Positions 1 through 5,347 of a stretch of DNA of 23,401 nt are shown piece after piece. The DNA lies in contig JAZRHC010000019.1 in assembly GCA_045644545.1 (NCBI GenBank), positions 1 to 23,401 of the forward strand, in the 5' to 3' direction. Each line of letters starts with the position of its first letter. Positions within the stretch are counted from its first letter, which is position 1. The position numbers were made by a program, and so were the translations under genes. The notes under the pieces are model-generated. The model was not told the DNA's origin. It ran no database searches and worked only from the letters and a program-made list of their open reading frames with translations. This stretch comes from Scatosoma sp045644545 (GTDB lineage: Bacteria > Bacillota > Clostridia > Christensenellales > Borkfalkiaceae).

Positions 1-196
1 ATTCCGCCCTCGCTTCGGCGTTTCCGATTCGCTCAAACATCTTTTTAAGGTCGGCAATCTTATTCAACACCTTTTCGGCGAGTTTCGTTTCCTTGCCTAC
101 AAGTCTATCAATGAAAGATTCGTTCCCTAAAAGGTTTTCGGTCAAATGTGCGCCCAACCCGCGGGAAAGCGAAAATTTTTTGAAAATTTTTCCGAT
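1..196 (-). pseudogene. Fragment resembling a mobile-element polyvalent protein, open at the window edge
   Basis: Read on the minus strand, about 65 codons are open, including the stretches RGLGAHLTENLLGNESFIDR and KLAEKVLNKIADLKKMFER. The pattern (GN-x-FIDRL, then a charged helix, then EARAE) reminds me of segments in the very large polyvalent proteins of conjugative elements and phages; this is recall, not a search. No ATG or GTG precedes it before an in-frame stop near 245, just inside the groES promoter region, so the 5' part of such a gene is missing here. It could be a decayed insertion remnant, the flank of an integrated element, or an assembly join. The family assignment is tentative; that the frame is coding-like is somewhat better supported. 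Confidence 0.3.
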
Positions 197-223
197 TTTT
201 TCAACCTTTTTCGTTTTTTGTGT

Positions 224-251
224 TTGACCGCGGCAAAAATGCGGTTATAAT
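224..251 (+). promoter_or_regulatory. Sigma-A promoter of groES-groEL
   Basis: The -35 box TTGACC (224-229) and -10 box TATAAT (246-251) are separated by 16 nt. Transcription should begin near 258, giving a leader of about 60 nt before groES. No CIRCE element (TTAGCACTC-N9-GAGTGCTAA) is present between here and the start codon. Confidence 0.8.
227..245 (+). promoter_or_regulatory. Inverted repeat with 9-nt spacer inside the groESL promoter; possible operator
   Basis: ACCGC (227-231) and GCGGT (241-245) form a dyad with a 9-nt spacer, filling the space between the -35 and -10 boxes. The N9 spacing is that of CIRCE, but the arm sequence is not. A single perfect CtsR-type heptad (GGTCAAA on the minus strand, 223-229) overlaps the -35 box; its expected tandem partner is poor. 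Operator function is inferred from position only. Confidence 0.35.
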
Positions 252-317
252 TATAGAGAAAAATATAGCGGCGCATTCAATACATACGGATCGCCCGAAA
301 AATCGGAGGATAATTTT

Positions 318-605
318 ATGACTATCAAACCTTTATTCGACAAAGTCGTCGTGGAAAGCGTACAGGCTGAGGAAAAGACGAAAAGCGGCTTATACCTTAC
401 CGCGGCTTCCAAAGAAAAACCGCAGACCTGTATCGTCGTTGCGGTCGGCCCCGGCGGACTGATCGACGGCAAGGAAACGACGATGCAAGTGAAAGTAGGC
501 GACAAGGTGCTTTGCTCGCAATACGCAGGCTCGGATTTCAAAGTAGACGGAAAAGAATTCACTATTTTAAAGCAAAGCGACATTCTCGCCGTCGTCGAGG
601 AATAA
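318..605 (+). CDS. groES: Co-chaperonin GroES (Hsp10)
   Basis: The product is 95 aa, the usual GroES length. It forms the heptameric lid of the GroEL folding chamber in the cytoplasm. The N-terminal IKPLFDKVVVE strand, the mobile loop (about residues 18-35, EEKTKSGLYLT then KEKPQ), AVGPGG and the C-terminal ILAVVEE strand are all recognisable. The mobile loop carries GLYLT where GIVLP or GIVLT is more usual, so the GroEL-contact tripeptide is slightly unusual. GGAGG (305-309) sits 8 nt before the ATG and fixes the start. groEL follows 36 nt later, so the pair forms a bicistronic operon from the promoter at 224-251. Confidence 0.97.
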   Translation: MTIKPLFDKVVVESVQAEEKTKSGLYLTAASKEKPQTCIVVAVGPGGLIDGKETTMQVKVGDKVLCSQYAGSDFKVDGKEFTILKQSDILAVVEE

Positions 606-641
606 TCAAAATCAGCTAAAAATAAAGGAGAACATAATAAT

Positions 642-2270
642 ATGGCTAAACAAATCAAATATGGAGAAGAAGCAAGAAAAGCTCTTGAAAACGGCGTGAA
701 TACCCTCGCCGACACCGTGAAAATCACTCTCGGCCCTAAGGGCAGAAACGTCGTTCTCGACAAGAAATTCGGCGCGCCCCTTATCACCAACGACGGCGTG
801 ACCATCGCAAAAGAAATCGAACTTAACGACCCCTTTGAAAATATGGGCGCGCAGCTCGTTAAAGAAGTATCGACCAAAACCAACGACGTTGCGGGCGACG
901 GCACGACCACCGCGGTCGTTTTGGCGCAAGCCATCGTGAGAGAAGGTCTTAAAAATCTCGCGGCGGGCGCAAACCCTATCATTTTGAAGGACGGTATTAA
1001 AAAAGCCGTCGATACGATCGTAGAGCATTTAAAGAGCATTTCCAAATCCGTGGAAAGCCAGAAGGCGATCGAACAGGTCGCTTCCATTTCCGCAGGCGAT
1101 CCCGAAGTCGGCTCTTTGATCGCGAACGCGATGGAGATCGTCGGAAAAGACGGCGTAATCACCGTGGAAGAAGGCAAATCTATGAATACCGAGCTCAACA
1201 CCGTGGAAGGTATGCAGTTCGACCGCGGTTACGCTTCCGCGTATATGGTGACGAACACCGATAAAATGGAAGCGGTGATCGAAAACCCGTACATTCTTAT
1301 CACGGATAAAAAGATTTCCGCCTTGCAGGAAATTCTTCCTATTATCGAACCCCTCGCTCAGCAAGGCGCAAAGCTCCTGATTATCGCCGAGGACGTGGAA
1401 GGCGACGCGCTTGCGGCTCTTATCGTCAACAAGCTCAAAGGCGTGTTCAATTCGGTTGCCGTCAAAGCTCCCGGCTTTGGCGACAGAAGAAAAGAAATGC
1501 TTCGCGATATCGCGATTCTTACGGGCGGTCAGGTTATCTCCTCCGACCTCGGTCTTGAATTTAAAGACGTAACGCTCGATATGCTCGGCAGAGCCTCTAC
1601 CGTTCGCGTTGATAAGGAAAACACCACGATTATCGGCGGCGCGGGCGAAGCGAGCGAGATTAAAGACAGAATCGCTTCTATCAAATCGCAGATCGTGGAA
1701 ACCAAATCCGATTACGACAGAGAGAAATTGCAGGAAAGACTTGCAAAACTCGCAGGCGGCGTGGCGGTTATCAGCGTTGGCGCGGCGACGGAAGTTGAAA
1801 TGAAGGAAAAGAAGCTTCGTATCGACGACGCGCTTGCGGCAACGAGAGCGGCTGTGGAAGAAGGCTACGTTCCCGGCGGCGGCTCGGCTCTCCTCTCCGC
1901 TGTTCCCGTAGTGAAAAAGCTCGTCGCTACCCTTTCGGGTGACGAAAAGACGGGCGCGGCGATCGTTTTGAAGGCGGTCGAAGAACCTATCAGACAGATC
2001 GCGAAGAACGCGGGGCTTGACGGCAGCGTGATCGTCGATAAAGTCCTCAACGCAAAGAAAGCCAACTACGGCTTCGATGCGCTCAACAATAAATATTGCG
2101 ATATGGTTGAATGCGGCATTATCGACCCGACGAAGGTTACCCGTTCGGTTCTTCAAAACGCGGCGTCCGTTGCCTCTACTCTCCTCACGACGGAAAGTAT
2201 CGTAACGGATATCCCCACCCCTCCCGCTCCCGCAATGCCAGCAGGCGGCGATATGGGCGGTATGTATTAA
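642..2270 (+). CDS. groEL: Chaperonin GroEL (Hsp60)
   Basis: This 542-aa protein is full length for the ATP-driven tetradecameric folding chaperonin. The equatorial domain shows LGPKGRNVVLD (from residue 30) and the nucleotide-binding GDGTTT (85-90). The apical domain includes the KAPGFGDRRKEML segment. The ATPase Asp lies in the RIDDALAATRAA region near residue 395. GYVPGGG follows, and the tail ends in GGDMGGMY, the flexible Gly-Met repeat of canonical GroEL. AAAGGAG (624-630) precedes the ATG. The gene follows groES and ends at the strong hairpin at 2286-2323. Nothing suggests decay. Confidence 0.98.
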   Translation: MAKQIKYGEEARKALENGVNTLADTVKITLGPKGRNVVLDKKFGAPLITNDGVTIAKEIELNDPFENMGAQLVKEVSTKTNDVAGDGTTTAVVLAQAIVREGLKNLAAGANPIILKDGIKKAVDTIVEHLKSISKSVESQKAIEQVASISAGDPEVGSLIANAMEIVGKDGVITVEEGKSMNTELNTVEGMQFDRGYASAYMVTNTDKMEAVIENPYILITDKKISALQEILPIIEPLAQQGAKLLIIAEDVEGDALAALIVNKLKGVFNSVAVKAPGFGDRRKEMLRDIAILTGGQVISSDLGLEFKDVTLDMLGRASTVRVDKENTTIIGGAGEASEIKDRIASIKSQIVETKSDYDREKLQERLAKLAGGVAVISVGAATEVEMKEKKLRIDDALAATRAAVEEGYVPGGGSALLSAVPVVKKLVATLSGDEKTGAAIVLKAVEEPIRQIAKNAGLDGSVIVDKVLNAKKANYGFDALNNKYCDMVECGIIDPTKVTRSVLQNAASVASTLLTTESIVTDIPTPPAPAMPAGGDMGGMY

Positions 2271-2285
2271 ACGAATATTTAACCC

Positions 2286-2323
2286 AAACGAAAAACCGTT
2301 GCCTTCGCAACGGTTTTTCGTTT
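2286..2323. terminator. Bidirectional Rho-independent terminator between groEL and spo0A
   Basis: A perfect 17-bp inverted repeat (2286-2302 with 2307-2323) encloses the loop CTTC. Its outer stem contains an A5 and a T5 run, so it can end transcripts on both strands. Its right edge overlaps the minus-strand spo0A stop codon (2322-2324), so two convergent genes share one compact element. Confidence 0.92.
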
Positions 2324-3086
2324 ATACCATATTTTCCAAAATTAGCTTGTCCGCGACGAGCGCGATAAACTCGCTATTCGTCGGTTTTTCCGTTCCGAGA
2401 TAAATCCTCGTTCCGAAAATTGCGTTGATCGCGTCGATCCGCCCTCTATTCCAAGCGACTTCGATCGCGTGACGAATCGCTCTTTCTACTTTACTTGGAG
2501 TCGTGTTGAATTTTGCCGCGATATTCGGATATAATTCCTTCGTTACGTAACTGATTACGTACGGCTTTTCAATCGTGAGTTTGATTCCTTCGCGTAAGTA
2601 CCCGTAGCCTTTAATATGCGGCGGTATCCCGATCGAGATAAAAATATCGCTGATCTTTTCGTCTACCGTCGTCGGCTTTCTTTTGATTCCCGCATAATCC
2701 TTTACCGACGCGGGCTCTTTATCCTTCATTAGCTCCATTACTCTTTCAATTGCGCCTTGCACGGAGAAAGGCTTGATCAGATAATACTCCGCACCTTCGC
2801 TCATTGCGCGTTCGATCAACGCGTCGTTCGCCATTCCCGTCGCGATAATTTTCGCGTTCGGCCAAGTTTTTTTGACCGCTTGAATCACCCCGCAACCGTC
2901 CGTTCCTTTCAGAAACATTCCCACAAACACCATATCGGGTTTGAGCTTTAAGATTTGTTTGATCCCTTCGTCGCCGTCGTCGCCGGCATACAGGATACTG
3001 AATTCGTTCTTATCGCCGAACGCTTCCGTCAACTGTTCGAGTACTGCCGCGTTCGATTCCAATAAGACCATAGATATTGAGTGCAT
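2322..3086 (-). CDS. spo0A: Spo0A-family response regulator with a degenerate receiver domain
   Basis: The product is 254 aa, close to other Spo0A proteins (about 260-275). The C-terminal effector domain (about 140-254) is strongly Spo0A-like: IGIPPHIKGYGYLREGI, then NTTPSKVERAIRHAIEVAWNRG (the recognition-helix region) and KPTNSEFIALVADKL. The receiver (1-115) keeps the Thr (T83, in IIATG) and the Lys (K105, in LIKPF). It lacks the phospho-acceptor: the residue matching Asp56 in PDVLVLD is Gly56, in PDMVFVG. The acidic pocket is E10-S11 instead of D-D. AAGGAGG lies 8 nt before the ATG. Spo0A normally integrates a phosphorelay to control sporulation entry; this one probably cannot be switched by aspartyl phosphorylation. 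It may be constitutive, ligand-controlled, or a paralogue of a normal Spo0A elsewhere. Confidence 0.9.
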   Translation of the reverse strand: MHSISMVLLESNAAVLEQLTEAFGDKNEFSILYAGDDGDEGIKQILKLKPDMVFVGMFLKGTDGCGVIQAVKKTWPNAKIIATGMANDALIERAMSEGAEYYLIKPFSVQGAIERVMELMKDKEPASVKDYAGIKRKPTTVDEKISDIFISIGIPPHIKGYGYLREGIKLTIEKPYVISYVTKELYPNIAAKFNTTPSKVERAIRHAIEVAWNRGRIDAINAIFGTRIYLGTEKPTNSEFIALVADKLILENMV

Positions 3087-3136
3087 ATCTCACTCCTCCT
3101 TAAAATTTTTTCGCCTTTCGGCTGTTGACAGTACCT

Positions 3137-3165
3137 ATTATACTACAAATTTTTTAATTCGTAAA
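3137..3165 (-). promoter_or_regulatory. Promoter of spo0A
   Basis: On the minus strand, TTTACG (3160-3165) and a perfect TATAAT (3137-3142) are 17 nt apart, about 50 nt upstream of the spo0A start. The -35 box matches the sigma-A consensus at four of six positions. A sigma-H contribution cannot be judged by eye. Confidence 0.65.
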
Positions 3166-3180
3166 GCATTATTTTACAAT

Positions 3181-3200
3181 ATTCAAAAATATTTTTGAAT
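3181..3200. repeat. Perfect 20-bp palindrome upstream of the spo0A promoter
   Basis: ATTCAAAAATATTTTTGAAT reads identically on both strands. It lies 15 bp upstream of the spo0A -35 box. It has no loop, so it suits a dimeric DNA-binding protein better than an RNA hairpin. The regulator is unknown. The local AT-richness makes a chance palindrome more likely than usual, but ten matching half-site positions is still notable. Confidence 0.5.
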
Positions 3201-3225
3201 TTCTTTCAAAATTCATTAAATAATC

Positions 3226-3242
3226 TGTCGAAAGCGGTCGAA
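3226..3242 (+). promoter_or_regulatory. Tandem 0A boxes (putative Spo0A binding site) upstream of spo0A
   Basis: TGTCGAA (3226-3232) is an exact 0A-box core. GGTCGAA (3236-3242) matches at six of seven positions and lies exactly 10 bp further on in the same orientation, the head-to-tail phasing used by Spo0A dimers. The pair sits about 60 bp upstream of the spo0A -35 box, which suggests autoregulation. It is also just downstream of the ABC-F gene's terminator. Binding is inferred from sequence. Confidence 0.5.
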
Positions 3243-3256
3243 AACGAAGAGCAACG

Positions 3257-3286
3257 AAAAAACCTCCCGTTTTATCAGGAGGTTTT
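3257..3286 (-). terminator. Rho-independent terminator of the ABC-F gene
   Basis: The stem AAAACCTCC (3259-3267) pairs with GGAGGTTTT (3278-3286) around a 10-nt loop. On the minus strand it is followed by a run of six T. It lies just beyond the stop codon at 3304. Confidence 0.85.
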
Positions 3287-3303
3287 GGCTATATTTCGTC
3301 GAA

Positions 3304-4878
3304 TCAATGAATTTCGTCGAGATATTCGTCGTAAGTGACTTTTCGATCGTAAACTTTGGTTTCGTTGATCTCGATAATGCGATCGGCAACCGTGTTCATA
3401 AGCTCTTGGTCGTGCGAAGTTAAAAGCATACAGCCGCGATAGGAAGATAAACCGTTGTTGAGCGCGGTGATCGATTCGAGGTCGAGGTGGTTGGTCGGCT
3501 CGTCGAAAATAAGGAAATTACTGCCTTCGAGCATCATTTTCGCAAGCATACATCTCACCTTTTCGCCACCCGACAACACTTTTGCTTTTTTCAAAGCCTC
3601 TTCGCCCGAGAATAACATTCTGCCCAGCCAACCGCGAAGATATTCTTCGTAGTGATCGTTGGAAAACTGCGAAAGCCATTCCACGAGGTTGAGATCGCAG
3701 TTTTGGAAATATTCGTTATTATTCTGCGGGAAATAGGAAGTCGTGATCGTTTTCCCCCACATAACCGTACCCGCGTCGGGCTGTTCTTTGCCCGTTAAAA
3801 TATCGTAGAGCATTGTAAGCGTGGTGCTCTTATCCGAAACGATACCGATTTTCTCGCCTTTTTGCACGGAGAATGATATATCTTTAAAATATCCTTCCTT
3901 CGTGAGCCCTTCAACGATAAGGATATCGTTTCCGATCTCCCGTTCGAATTTGAAATCGATATAGGGATATTTACGAAGCGACGGCTTAAAGTCGTTGATG
4001 GTGAGCTTTTCAAGCTCCTTCTTTCTCGAAGTCGCCTGACGGGACTTAGAGGCATTCGCGGCGAATCTTGCGATAAATTCCTGCAATTCCTTCGCGCGCT
4101 GTTCGGCTTTTTTATTTTGTTCCTTTTGCTGACGGGCAAGAAGCTGACTCGTTTGATACCAAAAATCGTAGTTTCCTACGAACATATTGATCTTTCCGAA
4201 ATCCACGTCGCAAATATTCGTGCATACTTTATTGAGGAAGTGACGATTATGCGATACGATAATAATGGTATTTTCAAAATCCATCAAATAATTTTCCAGC
4301 CATCTCACCGTTTTGATATCGAGGTTGTTGGTAGGCTCGTCCAAAAGAAGCACGTCGGGATCTCCGAACAAGGCTTGCGCCAAAAGCACGCGGACTTTTT
4401 GCTTCGCGTCGAGCTCGCTCATTAACGCGTAATGCAATTCCTCGGGGATTTCAAGCGCGTTTAAAAGCTGGCTTGCCTGATATTCCGCGTCGTAGCCGTT
4501 CATTTCGGCAAACTCGCTTTCCAACTCAGCCGCCTTGATCCCGTCCTCTTCGGAAAAATCGGGATTTGCATACAGAGCGTCCTTTTCGTCCATCACGTCC
4601 ACGAGCCGTTTATAACCGAGCATAACGGTGCGTAACACCGTTTGGTCGTCGTACATATTCTGGTTTTGTTGCAAAACGGACATACGCTCGTTTTTATCCA
4701 AGGACACGAAGCCCTTTTGCGGCTCGATCTCTCCCGAAAGCACCTTCAAAAAGGTAGATTTCCCCGCGCCGTTCGCGCCGATAATGCCGTAGCAATTTCC
4801 TTTCGTAAACTTTAAGTTTACGTCCTCAAACAATTTTTTACTGCCGTATTGCAAAGATACGCCGTTGACTTGTAACAT
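3304..4878 (-). CDS. ABC-F family ATPase (YkpA/YbiT type) with asymmetric ATP sites
   Basis: I choose the ATG at 4876-4878 (524 aa), preceded by GAGGTG; an in-frame TTG at 4888-4890 lies upstream of that ribosome site. There are two ABC domains and no membrane segments, joined by a charged linker (about residues 240-310, with KSRQATSRKKELEKL) as in ABC-F translation factors that act at the ribosomal E site. Domain 1 has an intact Walker A (GANGAGKST) and Walker B (VLLLDEPTNNLD), but its signature reads ELDAKQK. Domain 2 has an intact LSGGEK signature, FDEPTNHLD and the SHD His, but its Walker A is replaced by IVSDKSTTLTML. A gapless alignment puts Leu at the lysine position. The YkpA/YbiT subfamily is often associated with stress or energy-dependent translation; the exact role is unknown. 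It has its own promoter and terminator. Confidence 0.9.
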   Translation of the reverse strand: MLQVNGVSLQYGSKKLFEDVNLKFTKGNCYGIIGANGAGKSTFLKVLSGEIEPQKGFVSLDKNERMSVLQQNQNMYDDQTVLRTVMLGYKRLVDVMDEKDALYANPDFSEEDGIKAAELESEFAEMNGYDAEYQASQLLNALEIPEELHYALMSELDAKQKVRVLLAQALFGDPDVLLLDEPTNNLDIKTVRWLENYLMDFENTIIIVSHNRHFLNKVCTNICDVDFGKINMFVGNYDFWYQTSQLLARQQKEQNKKAEQRAKELQEFIARFAANASKSRQATSRKKELEKLTINDFKPSLRKYPYIDFKFEREIGNDILIVEGLTKEGYFKDISFSVQKGEKIGIVSDKSTTLTMLYDILTGKEQPDAGTVMWGKTITTSYFPQNNNEYFQNCDLNLVEWLSQFSNDHYEEYLRGWLGRMLFSGEEALKKAKVLSGGEKVRCMLAKMMLEGSNFLIFDEPTNHLDLESITALNNGLSSYRGCMLLTSHDQELMNTVADRIIEINETKVYDRKVTYDEYLDEIH

Positions 4879-4908
4879 CAGACACCTCAAAAATTTTCTT
4901 CCTTGAAG

Positions 4909-4937
4909 ATTATATCATATCGCAGATTTTAAATCAA
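4909..4937 (-). promoter_or_regulatory. Promoter of the ABC-F gene
   Basis: On the minus strand, TTGATT (4932-4937) and TATAAT (4909-4914) are spaced by 17 nt. The -10 box ends 31 bp before the chosen ATG. Confidence 0.75.
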
Positions 4938-4982
4938 ACGTTTCCGACCGTTTTTATTCATAATTTCCTGTTTTCGCCAAAG

Positions 4983-5013
4983 AAAAACCCTTCGGACTTC
5001 AAAAACCGAAGGG
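4983..5013 (-). terminator. Rho-independent terminator of acpP
   Basis: CCCTTCGG (4988-4995) pairs with CCGAAGGG (5006-5013) around a 10-nt loop. On the minus strand a T5 run follows. It lies about 20 bp past the acpP stop codon. Confidence 0.88.
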
Positions 5014-5032
5014 CTTTTCCAAATTAAACGGA

Positions 5033-5260
5033 TTATTTCGTCAGTTTTTCGATTTCTGCCGCAACGTCGGCAACGGTCGCAAGACCTTCTACGTCCTCGT
5101 CGGGAATCACGAAGCCGAGCTCGTCTTCCAATCTGCTCAAAAGCTCGACCACGTCCAAAGAATCCGCGCCGAGATCGTCGATAATCTTCGCGTCGGGCGT
5201 AACCTTTTCAATAGGCAAATTCAACGCTTCCGCAAGCATAGCCTGTACTTTTTCCAACAT
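5033..5260 (-). CDS. acpP: Acyl carrier protein
   Basis: The product is a 75-aa acidic protein carrying growing acyl chains in type II fatty acid synthesis. Ser34 in GADSLDVVEL is the 4'-phosphopantetheine attachment site, and the helix II region LSRLEDELGFVIPDED is typical. The start at 5260 is supported by GGAGGAG 7 nt upstream; an upstream in-frame extension would include the ribosome site itself. The gene is monocistronic here, with its own promoter (5308-5336) and terminator, and is not beside other fab genes, so it may be separate from the main fatty-acid cluster. Confidence 0.96.
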   Translation of the reverse strand: MLEKVQAMLAEALNLPIEKVTPDAKIIDDLGADSLDVVELLSRLEDELGFVIPDEDVEGLATVADVAAEIEKLTK

Positions 5261-5307
5261 ATTATAACTCCTCCATAAAATTGACAATTTTTTACTTTAC
5301 TACTAAT

Positions 5308-5336
5308 ATTTTATAATAATAAAAAAAGAAAGTCAA
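5308..5336 (-). promoter_or_regulatory. Promoter of acpP
   Basis: On the minus strand, TTGACT (5331-5336) and TAAAAT (5308-5313) are 17 nt apart, in the 87-bp gap between tex and acpP. No terminator is visible after tex, so tex-operon transcripts may also run into acpP. Confidence 0.65.
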
Positions 5337-5347
5337 GTGTTTTTCCA

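Noticed and set aside
251..1201. Long open frame on the minus strand opposite groES and groEL
   Set aside because: It is antisense to two highly conserved genes, has no recognisable domain and no ribosome site; it reflects codon bias of the real strand. The same applies to other long antisense frames over groEL, tex, mutS2, uvrC and copA.
3125..3141. Plus-strand TTGACA followed by TATTAT upstream of spo0A
   Set aside because: The boxes are only 5 nt apart and point away from any gene, towards convergent minus-strand genes; they do not form a promoter.
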